Source: Alphaproteobacteria bacterium MedPE-SWcel (GTDB lineage: Bacteria > Pseudomonadota > Alphaproteobacteria > Rhodobacterales > Rhodobacteraceae). Taken from it: DNA of 64,000 nt. The stretch lies in NCBI GenBank assembly GCA_001874255.1, contig MPDC01000011.1, positions 1 to 64,000 of the forward strand, given 5' to 3'. Shown here piece after piece: positions 1-10,365 of this stretch; position 1 is the stretch's first letter, and each line of letters begins with the position of its first letter. A model generated the notes under the pieces. The model was not told the origin of the DNA, did not search any database, and was given only the letters and a program-made list of their open reading frames with translations. The position numbers and the translations under genes are program-made.

Positions 1-11
1 GGGGGGGGGCT

Positions 12-58
12 GGGGGGATGACCGGGGGGATGACCGGGGGTTTGCTGGGGGGATGACC
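12..58. repeat. 12-bp G-rich tandem repeat at the window edge
   Basis: The unit GGGGGGATGACC occurs at 12-23, 24-35 and 47-58, with a G-rich interruption between the second and third copies. The stretch before it is a run of nine G. Nothing coding is recognised here. It resembles the other short tandem arrays found at gene boundaries in this window. Confidence 0.75.
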
Positions 59-133
59 GGAAGGTTGCCGCCGCAGGACAGGGGGCGCGATCAGATGGGG
101 GGCGTGACGGGAACAGGGGGTGGGCCACCCGTT

Positions 134-162
134 TTGACATACTCATCATACCTGTTGACAAT
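134..162 (+). promoter_or_regulatory. Putative sigma70-type promoter of the apiose transporter operon with embedded operator
   Basis: A consensus TTGACA -35 box (134-139) is followed after 17 bp by GACAAT (157-162), a 4/6 match to the -10 consensus. The spacer holds the imperfect palindrome ACTCATCATACCTGT (141-155). The same element, in inverse orientation, appears upstream of the GntR gene and between apnO and oiaK. Binding there would block RNA polymerase, so repression by the GntR/FCD protein encoded at 7258-7974 is the simplest model. Confidence 0.6.
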
Positions 163-218
163 GTGACTTGCAGTCGAAATGGTGATGTCCAATCAGTCTT
201 GCGTAAAGCGGGCTGTGA

Positions 219-1184
<966 letters not shown>

Positions 1185-1211
1185 GGTCATGTCATCTTGA
1201 AACAATGAAAT

Positions 1212-1236
1212 CCGGCCTTCTGGGCCGGGTTGTCTT
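1212..1236 (+). terminator. Intra-operon hairpin after the binding-protein gene
   Basis: CCGGCC (1212-1217), loop TTCTG, GGCCGG (1223-1228), followed by GTTGTCTTT. The short GC stem with a modest T-rich tail lies between the binding-protein gene and the DUF2291 gene. It is typical of partial terminators or 3'-stabilising hairpins behind highly expressed binding-protein genes. Confidence 0.5.
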
Positions 1237-1254
1237 TGGACGAACGGGGTGCCC

Positions 1255-1902
1255 ATGCGTCACATAATTCTGTTTTCAGCCATCGCCTTGGGGGTCGTGA
1301 CGTCGATGTCAGGCTGCAAAGTCGTCAAGAACGCCGACCCGAGCGACGCGAATGAAGCCGACGCGGCGCTGTCGGACGAAGAACGCATGGCAAACTATGC
1401 ACGCGAGATCTGGGACAGTGATGTGATCCCGACCGTGGCAGAACATCTGGTCCCGCTCGCGACGTTGCGCGCCGCGCTGGCGCAGGGTGAGGACGCCGCC
1501 GGAGAGGCCTACGGGCTGCGGCCTGACGGCGAAGCGAACCCCTGGAATTTCGCGATCACCGGCACCGGCACCATCATTGACGCGAACACCGCGAGCCGTG
1601 CCGCGAAGCTCCAGCTGGATACCGATGACGACGGCAAGAGTGACGTGATCCTTCAACTTGGCCCGATTGTGCGCGGGACGACCCTGCGCGACGCAATGCC
1701 GTTCCTGCTGTTCAGCAATTTCAGAGATCAGATCGAATTCGCCAAGCTTGCCAAGGGGTTGAACGCAATGGCGCATGAGAGGCTGACAATTCCGGAGGGC
1801 GATCTTGTCGGTCAGTCCGTGACCTTTGAGGGGATGTTCACCTACAAGGATCTGACCAGCGCATTCGAAGTCGTCCCCACCGCCATGACACTCGGGGACT
1901 GA
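1255..1902 (+). CDS. DUF2291-family lipoprotein of sugar ABC transporter operons
   Basis: About 215 residues with a lipoprotein signal: hydrophobic stretch then SMSGC, placing the acylated cysteine near residue 21. I recognise the remainder as DUF2291, a periplasmic family of unknown biochemical role that usually sits in alphaproteobacterial sugar ABC transporter operons, as here between the binding protein and the ATPase. ATG 1255 is preceded by GGGG at suitable spacing; a GTG at 1249 in frame is an alternative start. It ends 2 bp before the ATPase gene, so the genes are co-transcribed. A role in transporter assembly or ligand delivery is inference. Confidence 0.7.
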   Translation: MRHIILFSAIALGVVTSMSGCKVVKNADPSDANEADAALSDEERMANYAREIWDSDVIPTVAEHLVPLATLRAALAQGEDAAGEAYGLRPDGEANPWNFAITGTGTIIDANTASRAAKLQLDTDDDGKSDVILQLGPIVRGTTLRDAMPFLLFSNFRDQIEFAKLAKGLNAMAHERLTIPEGDLVGQSVTFEGMFTYKDLTSAFEVVPTAMTLGD

Positions 1903-1904
1903 CG

Positions 1905-3442
1905 ATGGAACATCCGATCGGCCTCTCCATTCGAAAGGGCACCAAAGTCTACCCGGGCACAGTGGCGCTGAATGCTGCGGATTTTGATCTCCATATGGGC
2001 GCGGTCAATGTGCTCGTCGGAGAGAATGGCGCGGGGAAATCGACGATGATGAAAGTCATCTCCGGCGTCGAACAGCTGACCAGTGGTGCGATTTTGATTG
2101 GCGACGAACAGGTCACATTCCGCACCACCGAAGACGCCCGGCGCCATGGTATCGGCATCGTGTTTCAGGAACTGAACCTGTTTCCGAACCTGACGGTTGC
2201 CGAGAACATATTCATCGCCCGCGAGAAAACCCGCAGCGGCATTGATATCGACAAGGCCGCACAACGGGCAAGAACCCGCGCCCTGATGGAGCGTCTGGAA
2301 CAGGACATTGATCCCGATGATCTGGTGGGCGATCTGCGCGTCGGGCAGCAACAGATCGTTGAAATTGCAAAATCCCTCGCCCATGATGCGCGGATTTTGA
2401 TCCTGGACGAGCCGACCTCTGCTCTCTCGGCCGCCGAGGTCGAGATCTTGTTCCGGGTCATTGCCGATTTGAAGTCCAATGGGGTGGGCATTGTCTACAT
2501 CTCTCACCGGCTCGAGGAATTGATCCGCATCGGCGACTATATCACCGTTCTGCGCGACGGCGTCATAACCGGGGCACGGTCGATGCACGGGGTCGATGTT
2601 GACTGGATCGTCCGCAATATGATCGGCGAGAGCGGCAAGGATTTTGCCAAGGAGATCGACCACCCGTTCGGCGAGGAGGTCTTTCGGGCCGAGCATGTGT
2701 CGCTGGGCAGCCCGGCCGGCGGCTTGCTGGTCGATGACGTGTCCCTGTCGCTGAAACACGGCGAGATTCTGGGGATCTACGGGCTGATGGGGGCAGGGCG
2801 GTCCGAATTCCTCGAATGCGTGATCGGGCGGCACCCGCAGGCGCGCGGGAAATTCTTTGTGGATGGCGTTGCCCTGACAGAGAAAACGGTGGCAGGCCGG
2901 ATCAGTCGCGGTCTGGCGCTGATCCCGGAGGATCGCAAGAACGACGGGTTGATCGAAATTCTGGCCATCCGTGAAAACATGACCCTGTCGAGCCTCAAGC
3001 AGTTTACGCGCGGGATCTACATGAGCCTGGCAAAGGAACGCCGCACGGTCGCGGATTTCATCACCCGCATGACGGTCAAGATCGCGTCGCCGGAGAACCC
3101 GATTTCCTCCCTGTCCGGGGGCAACCAGCAGAAAGTCGTGATTTCCAAGGCGCTGATGACCGAACCGTCGGTCTTGCTGATGGACGAACCCTCGCGCGGG
3201 ATCGACATCGGTGCCAAGGCCGAGGTGTTCAAAGTCATGCGGTCCCTGGCGGCAGAGGGGTTGGGGATTATTTTCGTGACCTCCGATCTGGATGAGGTGA
3301 TGTCCCTGTCGGACCGGATTCTGGTGATGTCCAACGGCCGGGTCACCGGCGAATTTCCCCGCGAAACCGCAACCAATACAGCACTTGTCGAGGCATCCGC
3401 CGTCGGCCACGCAAAGCCCACACGTCATAAGGAGCCTGTGTA

Positions 3443-3443
<1 letters not shown>
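1905..3443 (+). CDS. Sugar ABC transporter ATP-binding protein, RbsA/XylG type
   Basis: 512 residues with two fused nucleotide-binding domains, the usual size for RbsA/MglA proteins. The first has Walker A GENGAGKST at 39-47 and Walker B ILILDEPTSAL, but an unusual signature (LRVGQQQ instead of LSGGQQQ). The second has a degenerate Walker A (GLMGAGRSE) and a canonical signature LSGGNQQK, the asymmetry normal for this class. It energises import with the permease that follows. The stop overlaps the permease start by one base (TAATG), indicating translational coupling. Confidence 0.9.
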
Positions 3444-4504
<1,061 letters not shown>

Positions 4505-4513
4505 GAGGTGCCA

Positions 4514-5530
4514 ATGAAAGGCGCAGTGATCGGGTGCGGGTTTTTCGCACAGAACCAACTTCAGGCCTGGCGCGATATCACGGGTGTCGAGATCGTCGCG
4601 CTGTGTGATCGAGACGAGGACAGGTTGAACGCCAGCGCCGCCACCTTTGATGTGGCGCGGTGTTACAGCGATGCGGCAGAGATGTTTGCGGCGGGCGGAT
4701 TTGATTTCGTCGATATCGCCACGACCGTGGAATCGCATCGCGCTTTGGTCGAAATGGCGGCGCAGGCTGGCGTTCATATCATCTGCCAGAAACCCTTTGC
4801 GGAAAACATGATCGATGCCCGTGCCATGGTCGATGCGGCCGATGCGGCCGGGAAGACCCTCATGGTGCATGAGAATTTTCGCTGGCAGTCCGCAATTCAG
4901 ACCGCGCTGAACGTGGTGAAATCCGGCACGATCGGAGAGCCCTTTTTCGGACGGGTCAGTTTTCGGTCGGGATATGATGTGTTCTCGGGCCAACCCTATC
5001 TGGCCGAGGGCGAACGTTTCATTATCGAAGATCTGGGCATTCACATTCTGGATATCGCGCGCGCCTTCTTTGGCGATGCCACACATGTCGCGGCGACAAC
5101 GCGGCGCATAAATCCCGACATCAAGGGCGAAGACGTGGCGACGATGTTGCTGACCCACGAAGGCGGTGCAACAACTGTGGTCGACTGTTCCTATGCCACG
5201 CGGCGGATGCCCGAAACATTTCCGCAGTCGCTGTTGGAAATCGACGGCACGCTTGGCACCCTGCGTCTCGAGGCGGGCTATCGGCTGACCGTGCAGACCG
5301 ATGAGGACACCGAGAGGGATGTGTCGCCGCCGCTGTTGCCCTGGGCGGAAAAGCCGTGGCACAATATTCAGGAAAGCGTGCGCACCATTCAGCAGCATTT
5401 CGTTGACTGCATTCGCGCGGGCCGGCAGCCGGAAACCTCGGGGGCCGACAATATCCGCACCCTGGCGCTGGTCGAGGCCGCCTATCTGTCCGCCGCGCAG
5501 AAGCGCACAGTTGCTCTGGCAGATATATGA
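4514..5530 (+). CDS. apsD: Gfo/Idh/MocA oxidoreductase, probable D-apiose dehydrogenase
   Basis: 338 residues with an N-terminal NAD(P)-binding Rossmann motif (GCGFFA, residues 7-12) and a C-terminal GFO_IDH_MocA domain. The usual EKP motif reads QKPFAEN, and a histidine lies in EDLGIHILDIAR where the family has its catalytic histidine region. Position in an operon with an apionate lactonase, apionate oxidoisomerase, oxo-isoapionate kinase and RuBisCO-like protein points to ApsD, which oxidises D-apiose to apionolactone. ATG 4514 follows AGGAGG (4503-4508) at 5-nt spacing, so the in-frame GTG at 4508 is rejected. The stop overlaps the next start (ATGA). Confidence 0.78.
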   Translation: MKGAVIGCGFFAQNQLQAWRDITGVEIVALCDRDEDRLNASAATFDVARCYSDAAEMFAAGGFDFVDIATTVESHRALVEMAAQAGVHIICQKPFAENMIDARAMVDAADAAGKTLMVHENFRWQSAIQTALNVVKSGTIGEPFFGRVSFRSGYDVFSGQPYLAEGERFIIEDLGIHILDIARAFFGDATHVAATTRRINPDIKGEDVATMLLTHEGGATTVVDCSYATRRMPETFPQSLLEIDGTLGTLRLEAGYRLTVQTDEDTERDVSPPLLPWAEKPWHNIQESVRTIQQHFVDCIRAGRQPETSGADNIRTLALVEAAYLSAAQKRTVALADI

Positions 5531-7257
5531 GCGACCTGGTCACGCTGTTTGGCACCGACCAGCCTCCGGTTGTGGGGCAGCGGTTTGCGGCGGGGCCATG
5601 GGCGCTGACGCTGGAAGATGGCGCCGTGCGTCACATCACGCTGAACGGGCGGGAAGCCATTCGGAACATCGCGTTTCTGGTCCGGGATCGGGACTGGGGG
5701 ACGCTTGTGCCGGTGATTTCCAACCTGGACGTTGTCGCGGCAGACGGCGGGCTGCGCGTCACCTATGACGCGGACTTCACCAGCGGGGCGGCAACCTTGG
5801 CGGTGCGGGTGTCGATCGAGGTCAGCGCCGACCGGCTGGTCATGACAGCGACAGGCACGGCACAGGGGGCATTCGAGACGAACCGCGCAGGATTCACCGT
5901 CTTGCATCCGATTGCGGATGTGGCCGGGCAGCCCGTTCGGGTGGACCATAGCGACGGGTCCTGCGAAGACAGCGTCTTTCCGGATCATATTGCGCCATGG
6001 CAGCCGTTTATGGAAATCTCGGCGCTCACGCATCAGGTGGGCGATGCGGCGCTGCGCTGCGCTCTGGAGGGCGACCGCTTCGAGATGGAGGATCAGCGTC
6101 AATGGGGTGATGCCTCGTTCAAGACCTACAACCGGCCGCTGGCACTGCCCTGGCCCTACAGGATAGAGGATGGCGCCTGCCTGTCGCAAGCGGTTGAGCT
6201 GACGTGGAACCCCCGGCCAGCCCCCGCGAGGGAAGAGCGCGCACAAGGCCGATCAGACGCGACGTTCCCCGAAATGGCACTGGTGATCGACGCGGATGAC
6301 GCCCGCCGCCTCGGGCGTCATCCCGGCGATGTTGCGGGGGTTGGCCCCCAACGGCTGCTCTGCCATTTCGATGCGACCCTGGGCGACACGGCCAGGCAAT
6401 TCAGCGCATTTGCCGCCGCGCAGAAGGCCTGTCCCGGACAGCTGTTCGATCTGGAGCTGATTTGCGGTTTTGAGGGCGAGCCCGATGCCGAATTGCACTC
6501 TCTGGCCCGCGAGATGCGCGCGGCAGGGTTCGAGCCGGACAGCGTTCTTGTGTGCCCTTCCGTTGATCGCCAGTCCACGCCCCCCGGATCAGACTGGCCG
6601 CCGTGTCCGCCCTTGCCCGATATTCACGCCGCGGCGGCCGGGGCCTTTGGCGGCATGACACGTGGCGGCGGCATGGTCAGCTTCTTTCCGGAACTCAACC
6701 GCAAGCGTCCGCCGGTTGCACTGCTGGATTTTGTCAGCCATGGATTATGTCCCATTGTCCATGCCGCAGATGATGTGTCCGTGATGGAAACCCTCCAGGC
6801 GGTGCCGCATATCACGCGCAGCGCGCGCGCCATCATTGGCGATGCAGAATACCGGATCGGTCCCGCGACACTCGCCATGCGTCAGAACCCCTATGGCACG
6901 CGCACGATCCCCAATCCTGACAGGGCCCGCATCTGCATGGCCGATGACGACCCGCGCCATCGCGGCAGGTTCGGTGCCGCCTATGCCATCGGGCTGGCCT
7001 GCGCCCTTGCGCCCGCCGGCATATCGGTCTGGACCCCCGCGGCCCTCTACGGCCCGCGCGGGGTGGTCGGGGCGGACGGGGCATGGCCGATCTCAAGCGC
7101 ACTGAGAGGGCTGGCCGCGCTGGCCGGAGCGCGGGTGCATCACGCGCAGATCACAGAAGGGGTCGCCGAGGCCCGCATTGGCGATACCCGCGTGACGGCA
7201 AACCTCGGGGCCGAACCAAGCGGGACGTTGGAGGCCTATGGCTGGGCCATAGACTAG
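5527..7257 (+). CDS. apnL: Probable D-apionolactonase
   Basis: 576-residue soluble protein without a signal peptide. The segment FEMEDQRQWGDASFKTY and the following RPLALPWPY region match what I know of the ApnL family, which hydrolyses D-apionolactone to D-apionate. The gene overlaps the ApsD-like gene by 4 bp, fitting consecutive pathway steps. The length and lack of other recognisable hydrolase motifs agree with this stand-alone family. Its stop abuts the convergent GntR gene directly. Specificity is inferred from context and family recognition only. Confidence 0.72.
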   Translation: MSDLVTLFGTDQPPVVGQRFAAGPWALTLEDGAVRHITLNGREAIRNIAFLVRDRDWGTLVPVISNLDVVAADGGLRVTYDADFTSGAATLAVRVSIEVSADRLVMTATGTAQGAFETNRAGFTVLHPIADVAGQPVRVDHSDGSCEDSVFPDHIAPWQPFMEISALTHQVGDAALRCALEGDRFEMEDQRQWGDASFKTYNRPLALPWPYRIEDGACLSQAVELTWNPRPAPAREERAQGRSDATFPEMALVIDADDARRLGRHPGDVAGVGPQRLLCHFDATLGDTARQFSAFAAAQKACPGQLFDLELICGFEGEPDAELHSLAREMRAAGFEPDSVLVCPSVDRQSTPPGSDWPPCPPLPDIHAAAAGAFGGMTRGGGMVSFFPELNRKRPPVALLDFVSHGLCPIVHAADDVSVMETLQAVPHITRSARAIIGDAEYRIGPATLAMRQNPYGTRTIPNPDRARICMADDDPRHRGRFGAAYAIGLACALAPAGISVWTPAALYGPRGVVGADGAWPISSALRGLAALAGARVHHAQITEGVAEARIGDTRVTANLGAEPSGTLEAYGWAID

Positions 7258-7974
7258 TCAGCCCGTCGATGGCGACGTGAACCGTGAATTTGACCGGTTG
7301 AGATGCTCTTCCATGGCGCGGATTGCCCCTGCTTCGTCATTTGAACGCAGAAAGCCGACAATCGCGGCGTGGTCGTCCAGCGTCGTCTTTTCCTTCCCTG
7401 ACCACAGCAAGAGGGAGGAGTGATATTCAAACAGCCAGGTCAGCATCATCTCGGTAAAGGACTGTATCAGCGGGTTGGCGGTGATTGACGCCAGACGTGT
7501 GTGAAAGGCGATATCCGACTTCATGAATGCCTCGGCGTCGCCCAGATTGGCCCGCTGCGCCTCGATGAGCGCGACCAGATCATCCGCATCCGTTGCCCGA
7601 CATTTCTGGGCGGCGATCCGCACCGTGCCCAGTTCCAGAATATGGCGCACCTGCTTTAGGTGGTCGATGTTGGACGGCTCGCTCGACAGCAGGAGTTTTG
7701 CAAGGTCATCCACCTGATTGAACGCGATTCCGGCGGTCAGGGCGTTCACCCGGCTGCGGCCGCCGTGGGTGATGGTAATCAGGCCTTTGCTCTGCATTGC
7801 CTGCAGGGCCTCGCGCACCGCCGGGCGACCGACGCCAAACCGTTCCATCAAGACCCGTTCCGACGGCACCACATCGCCCGCAGACAGCTCTCCGCTTGCG
7901 ACCATTTCGCGGAGGCGGTCAAACACCTGATCCGATAACTTCATTCGAACGATTTTGCCGTCAGAGTCGTCCAT
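7258..7974 (-). CDS. GntR-family (FadR/FCD) transcriptional regulator of the apiose locus
   Basis: About 238 residues: N-terminal winged helix-turn-helix (LSDQVFDRLREMVASGELSAG, then VGRPAVREALQAMQSKGLI) followed by an all-helical FCD ligand domain. The start ATG at 7974 has an AGGA site 7-8 nt upstream; an upstream extension to 8037 would run through the operator and is unlikely. The gene is flanked by apnL (convergent) and apnO. Two copies of GGTGCTACAA in opposite orientation lie upstream (8012-8049), consistent with autoregulation; related sites at the other two promoters suggest it controls the whole locus, with an apiose-derived acid as likely effector. Confidence 0.85.
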   Translation of the reverse strand: MDDSDGKIVRMKLSDQVFDRLREMVASGELSAGDVVPSERVLMERFGVGRPAVREALQAMQSKGLITITHGGRSRVNALTAGIAFNQVDDLAKLLLSSEPSNIDHLKQVRHILELGTVRIAAQKCRATDADDLVALIEAQRANLGDAEAFMKSDIAFHTRLASITANPLIQSFTEMMLTWLFEYHSSLLLWSGKEKTTLDDHAAIVGFLRSNDEAGAIRAMEEHLNRSNSRFTSPSTG

Positions 7975-8011
7975 TTTGCACATCCTGATCCGCTTGGGTG
8001 ACGGGCCTATG

Positions 8012-8051
8012 TTGTAGCACCGATTGAAACTTATCAACTGGTGCTACAAGT
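8012..8051. promoter_or_regulatory. Operator pair upstream of the GntR regulator gene
   Basis: TTGTAGCACC (8012-8021) and GGTGCTACAA (8040-8049) form a perfect 10-bp inverted repeat with an 18-bp spacer. Each arm is the core of the 15-bp element ACTGGTGCTACAAGT (8037-8051), whose own halves are related as ACT-GT / AC-AGT. The element recurs at 141-155 and 8947-8961. Its location between apnO and the regulator start indicates autoregulation. Confidence 0.6.
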
Positions 8052-8068
8052 GGATCAGAATTGCAAGG

Positions 8069-8896
8069 CTAGGTGATCCGTTCAATGCTTGCCGCGATCT
8101 CGTCGGGTTCAAAGACGCGCTTCCAGTCATCGCGCATCAGCACCGGTTTGCCGAACTCGATCGCTTTGTTGCAGGCATCCGAAAATACGCCGTCGACCTC
8201 GCCAAAGATGACGGCGCCGAGGATGTTCATATGGCCGAGGAGAAAATCGCGTGCGGCGACTTCCGGAACGCCGCGGGCAACGACTTCGTCCATCGCTTCC
8301 TTCATCACGTCCAGCAGCGATGCGCAGACCGTTTCCGACAGGCCCGGTTCCAGAAGCGCCATCTGTTCGACGGTCACACGGTGCGATCTGGCGACCGGCG
8401 CGAATATGGTTTTCCCGACGGCCTCGCCCAGGGCGTAATCGCGCTCGGGGCCCTGCATGAGTGCGTTTACAATGCCCTGATGCGCTGCAATGCCGCCGAA
8501 ATAGTCCTTGCGGCCTGCCATGGTGGTTTCGTCATTGAAGATCGGTGGATGGCAGGGATGGCTGACGAAATAGGTCAGATCCTCGCGCGTGGGGAGGTGC
8601 CCGGCAAAAGGCGCGGCCGCGTCAAGGCACATGACCATCGCGCCCGACGGGATCTTGTCGATGATCGAGGCGGCGACCTGTTTTATCACCGTATCGGGCA
8701 CCGCAAGAATGACGACATCGACCCCCCTCAGTGCGGCATCTGCCTCCTGGCAGTCAAAGCCGAGTTCGGCCTTCAGCCGCGCCCGCCCCTCGGGGGAAAC
8801 TTCGACGTGAGCGGTTTCATAGTCTGACGTGGCCAGATTTCTTGACAGCCGGACACCCATTTTCCCGCCCGCCCCAAACAATGCAATTTTTGTCAC
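8069..8896 (-). CDS. apnO: Probable D-apionate oxidoisomerase
   Basis: 275 residues with an N-terminal Rossmann motif (LFGAGGKMG, residues 6-14) and a C-terminal helical part like the 6-phosphogluconate dehydrogenase C-terminal superfamily (HMNILGAVIFGEVDG). In characterised apiose pathways ApnO oxidises D-apionate and moves its hydroxymethyl group, giving 3-oxo-isoapionate. Neighbouring apnL, oiaK and RuBisCO-like genes support this. The start is GTG at 8896, preceded by GGAGGTG. It is transcribed away from oiaK from a shared 104-bp region containing the operator. Confidence 0.75.
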   Translation of the reverse strand: MTKIALFGAGGKMGVRLSRNLATSDYETAHVEVSPEGRARLKAELGFDCQEADAALRGVDVVILAVPDTVIKQVAASIIDKIPSGAMVMCLDAAAPFAGHLPTREDLTYFVSHPCHPPIFNDETTMAGRKDYFGGIAAHQGIVNALMQGPERDYALGEAVGKTIFAPVARSHRVTVEQMALLEPGLSETVCASLLDVMKEAMDEVVARGVPEVAARDFLLGHMNILGAVIFGEVDGVFSDACNKAIEFGKPVLMRDDWKRVFEPDEIAASIERIT

Positions 8897-8940
8897 AAGA
8901 CACCTCCAGATTATGCCACGTCGTCAAACAGAGATCGGAA

Positions 8941-8967
8941 TTGACAACTGGTATAATAAGGTACTAA
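8941..8967. promoter_or_regulatory. Divergent apnO / oiaK control region with GntR-type operator
   Basis: TTGACA (8941-8946) is followed by ACTGGTATAATAAGG (8947-8961), matching the 15-bp element seen at 141-155 (inverted) and 8037-8051. A TACTAA at 8962-8967 could serve as a poor -10 box for oiaK, though the 15-bp spacing is short. The arrangement of a -35 box immediately followed by the operator copies that of the transporter promoter. Confidence 0.5.
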
Positions 8968-9024
8968 GCATGCCAGAGTGTCAAGGGCCGGAATGGATGT
9001 TTGGCCTATCAGAAGGAACAGAAG

Positions 9025-10365
9025 TTGAGCACTCTCCCTGACGGCCTGCTGGTGGCCTGGTATGGCGATGATTTCACCGGCGCCGCTGCCGTGATGGAGG
9101 TTCTTGCCTTTGCTGGCGTTCCGGCACTGCTGTTCCTGGATGTTCCGACACCAGAGCGCCTGGCAAGATATCCGGAGTTGCGCGCGGTGGGCGTCGCGTC
9201 GACGGCGCGGGCATGGTCGCCGGACGAAATGGATGCGGCTTTGCCCCCGGCCTTCTCCGCGCTCCTCGCGCTTGAGCCGGAGGTGTTGCACTATAAAATC
9301 TGTTCCACATTGGATTCATCGCCCACCATCGGCTCGATCGGCCGGGCGATTGAAATCGGGGCCGGGCTGACCGATCCGCAGGTGGTTCCCGTCCTTGTGG
9401 CCGCGCCGGACATGAAGCGTTTTCAGGTCTTTGGCCATTTGTTCGCGGGGCTGGGGGATCAGGTCTATCGCCTCGACAGGCATCCCGTCATGGCACGCCA
9501 CCCGGTCACGCCGATGGCGGAATCGGATGTTGCACGCCACATCAATGCGCAGTCCGACCGCATTGCCGCCGCCCTTTGGTCAGATAGCTGCCCGGCGCCC
9601 CTCCCGGACACCATTCCGGTCGTCACTCTCGACAGTCTCGATGCAACCAGCGAAGCCGCCGCCGGGCGGATGATCTGGAACGGACGGGGGGCAAACAGGT
9701 TTGTGGTCGGCTCGCAGGGGGTAGAATATGCGCTGGTGCGCCATTGGCGCGACATCGGCGCCCTGGAGCCGGTCGCCCCCCCGAGTGGCGCCGGGCGCTC
9801 GGACGGTATGGTCGTCGTGTCGGGATCGGTCTCGCCCACAACGGCGCAGCAGATCGCGTGGTCGCGCGCCAATGGGTTCGCAACGATCCGGTTTGACGTC
9901 ACGCAGGCCTGTGGCGATGCGCGCGACCTGTGTGATGAGGTCGACCGGGTGCTGAGCGAAAGCCTCGCGGCGATTGCCGCAGGGCACGACCCGCTGATCT
10001 TTACCGCCGAAGGCCCGGATGATCCGGCCGTGGCGCGGCTGAGGGCGGTTGTGGCGCAGGCGGGCTGTGATATGGCGCAGGTCAACAGGACAATCGGGCA
10101 AACCCTTGGGCGCATTCTGGATCGCGTCCTGACCCAAAGCGGTCTCCGGCGTGCGGTCATTTCCGGTGGCGATACCTCTGGCTACGCCACGCAGCAGCTT
10201 GGCATATTCGCGCTTTCGGCGCGTGCTCCGACCATCGCGGGGGCCTCGCTGTTCAAGGCCCACGCGGACGGGCCGATGGACGGTCTGGAACTGGCGCTCA
10301 AGGGGGGGCAGATGGGCAGCCCCGATTACTTTGGATGGATCCGCGACGGAGGAGGACTTCGATGA
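9025..10365 (+). CDS. oiaK: Four-carbon acid sugar kinase family protein, probable 3-oxo-isoapionate kinase
   Basis: About 446 residues of the DUF1537 / OtnK superfamily. The N-terminal domain starts with the substrate-binding motif WYGDDFTGAAAVME; the C-terminal nucleotide-binding part carries SGGDTSGY. OiaK phosphorylates 3-oxo-isoapionate to the 4-phosphate, the substrate of the RuBisCO-like protein encoded next. No in-frame ATG is near; TTG at 9025 has AAGGA 7 nt upstream, better than TTG 9001. The stop overlaps the next start (ATGA), so kinase and RuBisCO-like protein are translationally coupled. Confidence 0.78.
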   Translation: MSTLPDGLLVAWYGDDFTGAAAVMEVLAFAGVPALLFLDVPTPERLARYPELRAVGVASTARAWSPDEMDAALPPAFSALLALEPEVLHYKICSTLDSSPTIGSIGRAIEIGAGLTDPQVVPVLVAAPDMKRFQVFGHLFAGLGDQVYRLDRHPVMARHPVTPMAESDVARHINAQSDRIAAALWSDSCPAPLPDTIPVVTLDSLDATSEAAAGRMIWNGRGANRFVVGSQGVEYALVRHWRDIGALEPVAPPSGAGRSDGMVVVSGSVSPTTAQQIAWSRANGFATIRFDVTQACGDARDLCDEVDRVLSESLAAIAAGHDPLIFTAEGPDDPAVARLRAVVAQAGCDMAQVNRTIGQTLGRILDRVLTQSGLRRAVISGGDTSGYATQQLGIFALSARAPTIAGASLFKAHADGPMDGLELALKGGQMGSPDYFGWIRDGGGLR